A stretch of DNA of 64,000 nt. It comes from Mucilaginibacter rubeus (GTDB taxonomy: Bacteria; Bacteroidota; Bacteroidia; Sphingobacteriales; Sphingobacteriaceae). The position numbers and the translations under genes were made by a program. This document shows, in pieces, positions 29,009 through 38,900 of this stretch. The notes beneath the pieces are model-generated. The model saw only the letters and a list, made by a program, of their open reading frames with translations. It searched no databases and was not told where the DNA came from. Positions within the stretch are counted from its first letter, which is position 1. Every line of letters begins with the position of its first letter. The stretch covers positions 2,790,001-2,854,000 of the forward strand of contig NZ_CP043450.1 of assembly GCF_003286415.2 (NCBI RefSeq). Reading direction: 5' to 3'.

Positions 29009-29042
29009 CCGGCGGTGTTCGTAGCACTGCCGGATTTTTTTT
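29009..29042 (+). terminator. Plus-strand intrinsic terminator in the fecR-susC gap (PUL 2)
   Basis: CCGGCGGTG pairs with CACTGCCGG (one G-T pair) around a 7-base loop, followed by A and eight T on the plus strand. Its place and orientation match the terminator at 15261-15296. Confidence 0.75.
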
Positions 29043-29123
29043 GTAACCGCATGATGGGGTGGTAAGTATCTTTTATGCCATGTGTTATTGTTTAAGGTGA
29101 CTATTCGGTTAATTTGATAAGGT

Positions 29124-30299
29124 TTAGGGGGTTACTATTAATTTTTTTCCGGCTGCCCTAAAATGTATTTTATTTATTTCCAGCACTTTCAACAAAACAG
29201 ACAAGTTTGATTCGCGGGATATACCTCCTGTAAATAAGCGTGCAGGTATATCTCCCTGGTACTCCACATCTACATCATACCACCTGGATACCTGCCGCAT
29301 AATGGTTTTTAAATCTTCATTTACAAACAGGGTTTGCCCGTTTTTCCAGGCCATAACTTCGTTGATATCCGCGTCATTTGTAACAGATAATTTCCCGTCT
29401 GTATTAAGTTGCGCCTGTTGGCCCGGCTTTAACATTCCCGTTATTTTGTTTTTTACAATTCTTACCGATCCCTCCAGCAACGTTGTTTTGATCAGGGGCT
29501 CATCACTGTAGGCCATAATGTTAAAGTGTGTGCCTAAAACCTGCACTTCTTCTTTATCATTTACATTAATTTTAAATGGCATATTTTTATTTTTTGCCAC
29601 TTCAAAATAGGCTTCGCCTGTAACGGTCACCCTGCGTTCGGTTCCGGAAAAAGCGATGGGATATGTGATAGATGAGGAAGCATTGAGCCATACCCTGGTA
29701 CCATCGGATAATTCCAGATCATATTTGCCGCCGCGGGGCGTTGTCATAGTATTGTATATAGGGATAGTAGTGCCGGCAAGTGTTTTGTTATAGACAATAT
29801 GGCCATTTGCCGATTTTATAATTTTCGTATTACCCTGCTGCACAAGCAGTCCGTTCCGGGCTGAGTCTAAAACTATTTGTGAGCCATTGCCAAGTGTTAA
29901 TATGGCCTTATTGCCCCCCGGTTTTTTATCAAAAGCCTTTGGCTTATTTATAGCCGTTAACACTGCGGGCTTCGGTTTATTATTTTTAAGAAGATACACC
30001 CCGCATAATATGAACAAGAGTATGGCAGCCGCCAATTTAGTCCAGGTTAATATGCTATGTTTAAACTTTTTTCCAGATGATGATTGATGCACAAAGATGC
30101 GGTTGAGGATCTCTTGCTGCCTGTAAGCAGGTAATATGCGTTCTTCGCTTTCTTTATTTAAAAAATCGCCAAACAATTCTGTTACCTGTTGCTCGTTCTG
30201 CGGATCATTGATATATAAAAAAAGCTCCTGAGTTTCTTGCTCCGATGTCTCTTTGTTCATATACCTGTCCAGTAAATTACCGAGTTGTTTATTATCCAT
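29124..30299 (-). CDS. fecR: FecR-family anti-sigma factor (PUL 2)
   Basis: The 391-aa protein has a cytoplasmic sigma-binding part (1-80) and one membrane helix (about 85-105, LTWTKLAAAILLFILCGVYLL). The FecR domain shows TPRGGKYDLELSDGTRVWL and GEAYFEVAKNK, and an STN-like C-terminal domain ends at INKIHFRAAGKKLIVTP. The gene lies between the ECF sigma gene and susC in the same direction, the common sigma-antisigma-receptor order. It should hold the sigma factor until the SusC reports substrate. Confidence 0.93.
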   Translation of the reverse strand: MDNKQLGNLLDRYMNKETSEQETQELFLYINDPQNEQQVTELFGDFLNKESEERILPAYRQQEILNRIFVHQSSSGKKFKHSILTWTKLAAAILLFILCGVYLLKNNKPKPAVLTAINKPKAFDKKPGGNKAILTLGNGSQIVLDSARNGLLVQQGNTKIIKSANGHIVYNKTLAGTTIPIYNTMTTPRGGKYDLELSDGTRVWLNASSSITYPIAFSGTERRVTVTGEAYFEVAKNKNMPFKINVNDKEEVQVLGTHFNIMAYSDEPLIKTTLLEGSVRIVKNKITGMLKPGQQAQLNTDGKLSVTNDADINEVMAWKNGQTLFVNEDLKTIMRQVSRWYDVDVEYQGDIPARLFTGGISRESNLSVLLKVLEINKIHFRAAGKKLIVTP

Positions 30300-30448
30300 G
30301 ATAATGAAAGGGATTGGTTACGGGAAAGCAGATCGCGTATGTGGCCCTTTATATACACTGACACACAGTAAGAAAGCGAGGGTGAGTTGAAAATAACTTT
30401 TTTATGATATTTACAATAACTAACTAATAGTCAAGTATATAAATTTCA

Positions 30449-31036
30449 TTATTTAAAAAGCCAACAAAACAGGATAAGGCTATTAATACGGACAAAATGG
30501 GTCCTGATAAATTTCAGGGCCAGTTTCATATGAGTGTGAACTGTTGAGGAGGAGATATTTAAACGGCCAGCCACTTCGCTATATTTTAATCCTTCCTGAT
30601 GGCATAATGTATAGATAAGTTTTTGCTGGGGCGTAAGACCATTTATAGCCTGGTTAAGTGACCGCTCCATGTCCCGATAAATAACATCCTCTTCTGTATT
30701 ATTTACTTCCCCGGTCATTTGTTTGCTCAGTTCTGAAGCAAGCAGGTTTTCATGAGCAATGCGCCTTAATGTGTTGTATGCGTAATTGCGACATATGCGA
30801 TTGAGATAAGCCCCCAGGTTTTCAATCTCCGGAAGATTTTGTCGGTTAAGCCAAATTTTCAGGAAAACCTCCTGTAAAATTTCTTCAGCGAGCTCTTCTG
30901 ACCGTGTAAGCTTAAGCGCAAATGGATAAATCATTTTAGAATAATGCTCAAAAAGAACCGTAAATGACTTCTGATCACCGGAAGCAATCCTATGCATAAG
31001 CATTTTATCAGTATCTATTGAGCTACTCTGCAACAT
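30449..31036 (-). CDS. ECF sigma-70 factor (PUL 2 regulator)
   Basis: The product is 195 aa when started at the ATG at 31036; an upstream in-frame TTG at 31048 is less likely. Region 2 (FTVLFEHYSKMIYPFALKLT, EILQEVFLKIWLNRQNLPE) and region 4 (LTPQQKLIYTLCHQEGLKYSEVAGRL, STVHTHMKLALKFIR) are intact. A hydrophobic tail (INSLILFCWLF) ends the protein, as in many Bacteroidota ECF factors. It is first in the sigma-fecR-susC-susD series, 150 bases before fecR. Two LacI-type palindromes lie 76 and 223 bases upstream of its start. Confidence 0.92.
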   Translation of the reverse strand: MLQSSSIDTDKMLMHRIASGDQKSFTVLFEHYSKMIYPFALKLTRSEELAEEILQEVFLKIWLNRQNLPEIENLGAYLNRICRNYAYNTLRRIAHENLLASELSKQMTGEVNNTEEDVIYRDMERSLNQAINGLTPQQKLIYTLCHQEGLKYSEVAGRLNISSSTVHTHMKLALKFIRTHFVRINSLILFCWLFK

Positions 31037-31109
31037 GTTAAAAAACAAAATTGTTCATTTCCATGTAGTGAATATATATCGAAAACTACCATCAGTTTAC
31101 TTTAACATA

Positions 31110-31125
31110 GCGCAAACGTTTGCTT
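31110..31125. promoter_or_regulatory. Perfect LacI-type operator palindrome
   Basis: GCAAACGTTTGC (31112-31123) is a perfect 12-base palindrome, about 75 bases upstream of the PUL 2 sigma gene start. The form is the same as the sites at 16764 and 16978. Confidence 0.6.
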
Positions 31126-31258
31126 TAATTCAGCTGATTTTTAAAGAAATAACAGGAAGTATCGTCAGCAAGTGCCGTAAAAATGACTACCTGACAGCAG
31201 ATTTATTCAGAAAGGAAAAATACCTGTAGAGACGCAAGAGGCACTCATAAATCACCAG

Positions 31259-31272
31259 CGCAAACGCTTGCG
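31259..31272. promoter_or_regulatory. Second LacI-type operator-like palindrome (PUL 2)
   Basis: CGCAAACGCTTGCG has perfect 5-base arms (CGCAA/TTGCG) around a 4-base centre, 147 bases from the site at 31112. Confidence 0.55.
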
Positions 31273-31335
31273 TAAAGAATTAAAAATAAGACAATTACAA
31301 AATAGGATTTTTCAAATTGTTTATATAGAGCCTGG

Positions 31336-31346
31336 CCCCCCCCCCC
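31336..31346. repeat. Homopolymer tract of eleven C
   Basis: Eleven consecutive C lie in a non-coding stretch, about 300 bases upstream of the PUL 2 sigma gene. It could be a slipping tract or an assembly artefact. Confidence 0.6.
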
Positions 31347-31476
31347 TTAAAACCTACAATACGTGCCCAATCAACTACTTAGAAATTTAGACTTTCTTTT
31401 TGAGGTTAGCAAGGAAAACCGATAGAAAACCACTCATCAAGCCACTTATATAATCCTAACAGTCTGTTTTTTTTAT

Positions 31477-31581
31477 TTAATTAAAAGAAAAGAAATCGGG
31501 TCCGTTGCCGGCAATGATCTTTTCCATTTGAATGCCAAACTCGCGTTTGAGCGTCTTTAGGCAGTGCACGGCGGTAAACAT
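31477..31581 (-). CDS. Short open frame, possible gene remnant
   Basis: A 34-codon frame from ATG at 31581 encodes MFTAVHCLKTLKREFGIQ and continues to GNGPDFFSFN. Its amino-acid make-up looks protein-like, but it has no family I recognise. It lies in an otherwise non-coding 830-base stretch (31049-31875) that also holds the operator palindromes, a C tract and a terminator. It may be a remnant of a longer gene. Confidence 0.25.
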   Translation of the reverse strand: MFTAVHCLKTLKREFGIQMEKIIAGNGPDFFSFN

Positions 31582-31682
31582 GGTGTTTTAAGCAACTTGT
31601 GACAAATAACAACAGCTTTTGACGTTTCCTTTCAACACAGTATAGATATATAATTATCTAATTTTCAACTCACTAAAAAAAC

Positions 31683-31715
31683 AAAAACCTTCCCGGTAGA
31701 AACGGGGAGGTTTTT
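31683..31715. terminator. Bidirectional intrinsic terminator after the tail-fibre gene cluster
   Basis: AAAAACCTTCCCG and CGGGGAGGTTTTT form a 13-bp stem (one wobble) around a 7-base loop, with T-runs readable on both strands. It lies 160 bases downstream of the last gene of the 32-55 kb cluster and probably ends that unit. Confidence 0.75.
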
Positions 31716-31875
31716 CAATTATCGAGATCGTACATATTACAGTTCACCTTATCAACGGAGATACCCTTTCCGGCTCTTTAGTCACCAATAGCAAACGTAA
31801 ATCACCAATGCAGTTGACGGTTTTAAACAGGTTGAAACAACCACCTGCTTATTAAACAATTATTAAGGAGAACAT

Positions 31876-34617
31876 TTAATCTGTATTTGTTGTTGTTGTG
31901 TTCCACGGCTTATGATCTGAATAACCATCTTCGCGAACGATGTTAGTACCGGAAATTTCATAATTATTCTTGCAATTCTTACCATAAGTAAGCGCGTTGA
32001 TATTTTCAAACCGGTTGTTGTCGGAGCCTTTTCCTATATTAAAGAGCCCGGAACAAGAACCTGTAATTACGTTATTATCAGCTTCGATAAGCCCACCGAG
32101 TATCCCGGGCCGGGCAACAATGGTATTATTATTGCCAAAAACCCTAATATTAGTATCGCCAATGTTATTATAATCTCCTACTACAAAATTCCCGCTTGAA
32201 TTATAAATTGAAGAAATCGTAGGAAAAACGTTGTTATTACCCCTGATACATGAATATTCAACAAATCCGGGTCGGATATTTCCACTGCCGATTACAAAGC
32301 CAAATTCTCCACCCGTACCACGGGTTGAACCAACAACGTTGTTGTCCCCATTCGTATAAGTGAAATCACTACTAGATAATAATTTATTGAAACTCCCTAC
32401 AATTATAGATAATTGGGAGTTATAAATGTCATTATTTGCTCCGTCAATATATAATATTGAACTTTGTATTATAGTGGTATTTCCCAAAGTTGCGGCTGAT
32501 ACCTGAGAATCGATTATGACATTTCTAAGTAAGGCTCGTTCTCCCCCGTTATCGGTCAGCGGACTTACACGGCTGTTTGTAATTGTGTTTCTGCTGGAAT
32601 AAGCAGGAAGAAACACAAGATTGGAATTCTCATTTATAAGATTATGGCTACAATTATCTCCCAGCGCAATTTGCGGAATGTCTGCAGCATTGACATTGGT
32701 ATTTCCTGCGATATAATTTTCAAAACAGTTTTGGCCAAAAGTTGGAACTTCTCCCATAATTGCAGGCACGGGGTTCTGCATATCCTGATCTAAAATGTAG
32801 GGCGCAGGTACATTGTCTGCGTCCGGATAAAACTGAACAATTACGTTGCCACCAGTTCCAGGTGCTAAAGAAGCGAAGCCACTATGTAGCTCGCTGGCAG
32901 TAACAGCTTCGGTATTATCAAACGGCGGAATGGTATAACTTACACCGTTTACGAGGCAATAGCTTTCTACATCACATTTACCCACTGCATAAACTTCGAA
33001 GCCAAAATCTGAGAAATTTTTATAAATCCATGCCTCCGTCGGATAAGGCTGGACAATCGGGGCTTTCAAGAGGTTTGCACGGAATGACCTGATCACAATA
33101 TTCACCTGCGAGTAATCATTGGTATTTTCCGAGCTTTGCTGTTCCGCAAAAACTTTAAATTGGCTGTAGCCATAGCTGCCATGAGTAACCTCGCCCCAGG
33201 TTAAAACCTTACGATGGTCATAGGGGGCATCGTTGTTATGGTCGTCAACCCGCCTGGTTATCCAGCCTGGCCGGGTTATAGCCGGGGTAGCGGGGCCTGC
33301 CGGTGTCAATACAGGCTCAGCAGGTTCTGTGTTCAAATAAACCTGTACAGCGCAGTTCCCTGTTATATTTTGCTGCAATACTAAGCCGCCGGTCAGGACT
33401 TCATCATAGTTAACTACAGGTACCTGCGCGGCCTGGATTGTAAAATTGGTACCGTTGATCTTTATTTTAAAATCGGGGCCATCATACTGGCCGCCCGCCT
33501 CAATTAGTGAATAAACAACAACATTAACAAATGGATAATTGGCATGGCGGTAAAAATCATCTTCGGAGATTTGGGTATCAGCGGCAGAAGCATGTAATTC
33601 GTAGCCTCCGTTAAGGCTTGAATACTGGGCCTGGATATCCACGATTATCCTTTTACCTGCAGAACCATCCAAACCCGGAATATCTTCCGTTTGTTGAAAG
33701 TGCACATGAAAATCTCCTGCGTATCCAGGCTTTAAAATATTCCTGGTAAAATCATAGGCTATCTTATCATCAGGGTGCTCGGGGGATATAGCCTCAGAAG
33801 CGAACCCAGTCTTACTGATAGCGGTTATCAGCAGGGGTTCAATGGCGGCGTCTTTTTTTACAGCGTTTGAAACCGGTTGTAGGTACTGTGTAGCATAGTC
33901 GGTAACGACATAAAGCTGCCCTGGTACCAGGTTTTCACTATCAACAAGAGCTTTCAATTCTGCATAGGTATGGGAGATCGCCGGTTTTAAAGCCGTACTA
34001 TCATTTGAAGGTGTTATCCATTCGTAATCAAAATTTTCATCACTCGCTTTAGCCAGTAGTTGGCCTTTTGATCCCCCCGTTTGACTTTCAAGTATATGGT
34101 TGATTTGCCCCTGTAATTTTCCAAACGCCGTTAATACATTGTCTGTCGAAACAACCGGAACAGTCACATTGAAGTTTATACCAGCAAGCACCGTATCTAA
34201 TAAGTTCTGCCCTCCTGCACTGGCAGCCCATTGATTATTATCAGTATTCCAGATATACATCTGTGCGTCGGTAGTAGGCCCCTGATCCACAAATGCGTAA
34301 TCTCCAGCCACGCCCGTAGGTACCGATGATTGTAAAGTCTCCAAGGATATAAAATATCCCCTGAAGTGCTCACGCAAAACCGCCAGTTTATTCTTTTCCT
34401 CAAATGTAAAGTTCTCCTGACTTAATTGATAACCGGTAAGCTTATCTACCTTTCCGGTTGAAAGATCATCTGCTTCCTGTTCCAACCTGTCCCGAAGTAA
34501 CTTGACCAATTCTCTTAATTTAACGCCCTGAGTTTTTTTAAGAAGAGGATTATAACCACTTGATGCGTTGATAACATCATCAATATATGCATCTTCAATT
34601 GGTGGGATTTGTGCCAT
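31876..34617 (-). CDS. Phage-tail-fibre-like protein with Asn-rich beta-helix C-terminus
   Basis: This 913-aa protein has no signal peptide. The N-terminus (1-65) is helical, ending KVDKLTGYQLSQENFTFEEK, a segment typical of phage tail structural proteins. YFISLETLQSSVPTGVAGDY with AQMYIWNTDNNQW (about 90-135) matches the small beta repeats found in tail fibres. Around 470, GWITRRVDDHNNDAPYDHRK resembles a motif in Bacteroidota phage fibre proteins. Residues about 610-900 are repeated short Asn-rich strands (NNVVGS, GSGNI, NNVFPT, NNTIVA, NNVITGS), as in right-handed beta-helices of receptor-binding spikes. It is the last gene of the cluster. Likely role: receptor-binding fibre or spike of a tail-like particle; inferred from sequence style. 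Confidence 0.6.
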   Translation of the reverse strand: MAQIPPIEDAYIDDVINASSGYNPLLKKTQGVKLRELVKLLRDRLEQEADDLSTGKVDKLTGYQLSQENFTFEEKNKLAVLREHFRGYFISLETLQSSVPTGVAGDYAFVDQGPTTDAQMYIWNTDNNQWAASAGGQNLLDTVLAGINFNVTVPVVSTDNVLTAFGKLQGQINHILESQTGGSKGQLLAKASDENFDYEWITPSNDSTALKPAISHTYAELKALVDSENLVPGQLYVVTDYATQYLQPVSNAVKKDAAIEPLLITAISKTGFASEAISPEHPDDKIAYDFTRNILKPGYAGDFHVHFQQTEDIPGLDGSAGKRIIVDIQAQYSSLNGGYELHASAADTQISEDDFYRHANYPFVNVVVYSLIEAGGQYDGPDFKIKINGTNFTIQAAQVPVVNYDEVLTGGLVLQQNITGNCAVQVYLNTEPAEPVLTPAGPATPAITRPGWITRRVDDHNNDAPYDHRKVLTWGEVTHGSYGYSQFKVFAEQQSSENTNDYSQVNIVIRSFRANLLKAPIVQPYPTEAWIYKNFSDFGFEVYAVGKCDVESYCLVNGVSYTIPPFDNTEAVTASELHSGFASLAPGTGGNVIVQFYPDADNVPAPYILDQDMQNPVPAIMGEVPTFGQNCFENYIAGNTNVNAADIPQIALGDNCSHNLINENSNLVFLPAYSSRNTITNSRVSPLTDNGGERALLRNVIIDSQVSAATLGNTTIIQSSILYIDGANNDIYNSQLSIIVGSFNKLLSSSDFTYTNGDNNVVGSTRGTGGEFGFVIGSGNIRPGFVEYSCIRGNNNVFPTISSIYNSSGNFVVGDYNNIGDTNIRVFGNNNTIVARPGILGGLIEADNNVITGSCSGLFNIGKGSDNNRFENINALTYGKNCKNNYEISGTNIVREDGYSDHKPWNTTTTNTD

Positions 34618-34665
34618 TTTTTTTTAATTAATATTTCTAAAGAAACAATTTACAACTGCCGAAGA

Positions 34666-35664
34666 TCAATCTTCGCTAATTATGAGAGCATTTAAAAGCG
34701 GATAGGCAGCGCCGGCGGTGTTGTCTGCTATGATCGATAAATTCCCGTTTGTGTCCGGGCTAACACCCAAAAATGTAAGTTTAACTACAACAAAATCAGG
34801 GCTCGCCCCTACTTGTGAAATGCCGCCAACAGTTACCCTCGTCGGACCATCACCGGCTGCGTTATCTGTTGCCGCGGTTTTTACCGTGTAAGTTTTCTGT
34901 GGGTTAAGTCCGGAGAGTTTTAAGGTAAAGCTTGTTCCGCCATCCAGGTACCACAAAGTCTGCAGTACATCATCAGGATAATTAACATCACTTAGCGCTC
35001 TTTCCGGCAGTTTTTCGAAATGAAGTGTATTAGCCGTTCCAACCGCCGCCGTCATGGACCACCCTAACGCTTCTCCTTGAGAGGAGGACAAGGCCAACTG
35101 AGAGCCGATTGCTGAAAAATAAACATTGTTTGACCATCCCGATGTCGTAGCATCAGACCCCGTATTCGTTAAATTAATATATGCAGTTTTGATGACATCA
35201 GCCGCCCCTCCCAAATCGCCCCACAGCCACCAGGAATCAGCGCTTTTCTTAACCAGTGTCGCGCCGCTGAATCGTGTTCTTAAACTAAACCTCGCATCCG
35301 CCGAATTTATAGTTACGCCCGATGCCGGCACGATCGTTGTTTGTCCCGGGCCGGACTGGGTAATTACAATTTGCTTACCAATAGGGAACGCCACATCAGC
35401 ATTTTGTGGCACAGTAACCGTATTTGGAGCTGCTGTTAAGATTTCAATGGCCTTATCGCTGAGCTGAAGCGAATAGTTACTATTTTTAAGATCGAATAAT
35501 AACAGGCCCTGATCCCCGCCGCCAGATACCTCTACCATCCGCTGCATAATAAGCCCAAGGTCAGATGCAGTAATAGCAGGCGTAACCGGTGTTACAAGAT
35601 TTTCCGCTAACCAGTCCTGCATTTCAGACTGATTGGTGATTGATGATAATCCGTTTAAATCCAT
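34666..35664 (-). CDS. Phage-tail-fibre-like protein
   Basis: The 332-aa product has no signal peptide. Residues 1-50 are a helical anchor-like segment (TPAITASDLGLIMQRMVE) similar in style to that of the neighbouring 913-aa fibre. Residues 70-155 (TVTVPQNADVAFPIGKQIVI, GQTTIVPASGVTINSADARF, ATLVKKSADSWWLWGDLGG) closely follow a domain common in tail fibres of tailed phages. Residues 165-332 form a beta-sandwich-like end with YINLTNTGSDATTSGW, perhaps carbohydrate-binding. It lies 48 bases before the 913-aa gene and is probably a second fibre or a fibre adaptor. The domain resemblance is clear by eye, but a profile search was not possible. Confidence 0.65.
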   Translation of the reverse strand: MDLNGLSSITNQSEMQDWLAENLVTPVTPAITASDLGLIMQRMVEVSGGGDQGLLLFDLKNSNYSLQLSDKAIEILTAAPNTVTVPQNADVAFPIGKQIVITQSGPGQTTIVPASGVTINSADARFSLRTRFSGATLVKKSADSWWLWGDLGGAADVIKTAYINLTNTGSDATTSGWSNNVYFSAIGSQLALSSSQGEALGWSMTAAVGTANTLHFEKLPERALSDVNYPDDVLQTLWYLDGGTSFTLKLSGLNPQKTYTVKTAATDNAAGDGPTRVTVGGISQVGASPDFVVVKLTFLGVSPDTNGNLSIIADNTAGAAYPLLNALIISED

Positions 35665-35942
35665 TAAATTATGATTATAAGGTAAATTAATCTTAGAAAC
35701 CCCAACTCAGGAATGTAATCTGTTCCCCGCGTTATATTTAGGTATCGTTTAGGTTAGTACAAATATCTTCAGGTAGTATCTGTGTCATAGGTCGGGCTAA
35801 AAGTTGTATGTTTTATTTTCAACAATAGCTTAATTAATATACCCGAATGCCGGCATTCTCACCTTTTTGCTTCCGGATACCGTTCCGACAGAGGTTAATC
35901 GCATCTTGTTCCTGCATATTCACATGATATTTCCCTTCATTC

Positions 35943-38900
35943 TCAAATTGTTAGCTCCTTGTCTACCAGGTTAAACAACCCGGACGAATTTTGTACCTTA
36001 ACCTTGAAGCGATGGTAAATCGGGTTACCCTGGGCATCCACTTTCGGTAATGGGGCTGGTAACACGTATGTCATATCGCCCAATACCGGAGGAGTTACCG
36101 CATACACCCGTTGCCAGTTCCCCCGTTCATTCTGATTAAACAGAAAATAACTGGACTTATTTGCTGTAGCCGGCCAATTCAGTGTATTGGTATCTTCATG
36201 GTAAGTGATCTGAGGCGCCTCGGGGTTTAAAGTATCTATCAGACGAACAGCTATCACTTCAGAACCGTGAGTAACCACTTCCTCTTCTTGTTCCATTTCG
36301 TTTATGATCTTTCTGACACCTGCAAGGCGATAATACAATGTCTCGCCCATAGGCAAAAGCAACATATCCTCCAATGTATCTGTTACAACATGATCGAGGG
36401 CATACCCCTCTGCAATTTCCTGCTGAACAAAAGCCCCCATTCCCTGTAGCGAGATGGCAGCAGTCTCCGCCGTTGTACGGTAAAGTCTGATAGCTGAAAT
36501 ACGATCTATAGCAGAGAACGGGGCAATCTTGAAGCTCACCGTTATAGGCTGCTCTATTCCCGTCGTATCAATGCTGACATGGCGGATAAGCGGGCTATCT
36601 GAGGCCAAACTTTGGAGTATACTAACCGGCCCGGTAAACAAGCTTAAAGGGCCAGCCACCAGTTGATTGGTCACTTCTGCTGCTGCGTAGAAGTATAGAA
36701 AGCGGGAAGATCCAAACAATTTGTAATCGGTAAATCGTACATACATGTTTTGATCACCCGGTGTCTTAACATATTTCCTAACCATAGGAAAAGGGTCGAA
36801 TCCCTCCTGCGCCGGACCCAACAGCAAACCGTTAACGTCTCGTATAGCGGGGAGCTTATTCTCCGTTTGCAAACCGGTTTTAACAAAAGCCAGAACAGGA
36901 GTCTGTTCCGTTAGCGGCATTAAAGTGCCCCAAATGGCCAGTCTGTATTTTTCCATCCTGACTTCTGGCGTATCGGTAGCATTCACCAAAGACGGCAAAT
37001 CAGGGACCGGAAAACCGTAAGGCTGCGGCTGGGCTTCGAATACCTGAAAATGTCCAGGCCCATCCACGCTGAACTTCAGGTTAAGCAATTCGGCATAACG
37101 CTGATTAAAATGCGGGTCTTCCGTTAATGCCGACAGGTCATTTTTTATATTGTTCACCGTGGCCGGTTGGTATAAGGCAAAAAGTACCTCCTCATTAGTT
37201 GTACGATAAAAAGCCATACCGAAAGGGTTACGGGCAACACCCGAATTTTCCGCAGCAATAGGAACGTCAAAGGTAAAAGCCGCTTTGCCCGTAGCGTCTG
37301 GCCTAACCTTCAGCCCATAGTTAATAGGTTCATCGGGCTGCAATGGTTCCTGTATGTTGCGGGCAAATAGTATGCCTGGCAGCGATACTCCGGAAGTGAA
37401 TCCCGTTCCGCTCAGCCTAAGATCGGCCGACTGTAACCCAATCAATGTTTTCCTATCAGTATCCTGCCCAACAGGTAGAATATTTGATCTGTTAAAGGCA
37501 TGATTTGGCGCTGGTTCAGCAAATAAATAAACTTTGTAACCAGGGTGAAAATTCACCTCGCTGATCAAATCGTTGATAGTTGCGGAAATTTGGATTCCAT
37601 CGTCAAGATAGGTAGGATCATAAATATAAATGGTCAACGGGTTGCTTTGAACAATGCGGGCAACCTGAACCAGTTTCTTTTTCGTTCCGCCAACAGCAAA
37701 AGGCATTCGGATAAGGCCCTTATACCATTCCACATGCGCAACCTGGAGTGTGTCCGGCGTGTTTCGGTCGGGGAATGCAGGATCGTAAGGCAAATTGATC
37801 TGTGGATGTGGCACCAACACTATTCCTGATTCGTAGGTCACCGAATAATAACCCGGCATATTCTGGAGTACCCCTTCGCCAAATAATGGCTGAACCAAAG
37901 CTCGACCTGATATACCGCCGATCAGGTCCCTGAACGCATTACCTTCAGAATCTACACGTGTTTCAATTACTGGGGCATCGGGAACAGAGAAATCGACCAA
38001 TTCAACATCTGCTTGCACGGGGAGCCAGTTAGTGGTTTGTTTTAAGTTTTCAGTTAACGTAAACCGACTATTCAGCGAAGGCTGCAATACGTTTTGTGTC
38101 GTTCCGTAAAATCCCGGATTTTCAGGGTCTTCTGTTGCTTGTGTGCTGATCGATTTTTCAATGATGATACGCAGACCATCTGTTGCGGAAACCAAGGAAA
38201 CCACCACAAACTGGCCCTCCTGTGTAACCAGCAAACTGCCGGCAAATCGTTCCAGGTCCCCGTCGTCCACAGATGGTGCAATTAAGGTTCCGTCCAACAG
38301 GCGGTAGCTGCCGGTATTTAACATTAGCAAGCGGTCGTCTCCATTGGCCGTAACAATATCCGTAATAAGCCCCGAAACCTGACGGATCGCGTCCGGCTTG
38401 AACCAAGTCCTGATCGTATCCGCTTTGACCACGTTTTCCGCGTGCAAGGGTACATCGGCAGGCAGATCGGAGATATCAATAATATCCAGCCAATTAAATG
38501 TTAGCCTGGTGAAACTAACGTCCTTTCCTTTAAACCTTGTATTGCGACCGGCCAGCCAGTTTTGCTCCGTGGCCGTTGTTAGCAGTAGTGTGTCTTCCTG
38601 CTGTATATATTGCACAGCGATATCTGCCGGAGGCGACAATCTGTTAACAACTTGAAATTCGGTCGCGTCCGTTGCCATTTCATCACTCAGAACCGAGGCG
38701 CGCGCGAACCAATTGATTCCGTAAATGGCATAATAGTGTACACCTTCTTTTTGTTCTAAGTGAATATAAAGGCTGTCCGGGTTATCAGTCACCGGAACAT
38801 TTTCCGGGATACCTGTATCCGGAAAGGCATCGTCATATGCGTAATAGGTAAACCCAATAGTCTTTTCCTGTGTAATCTCCGGTTTTACATAAGCAGCCTG

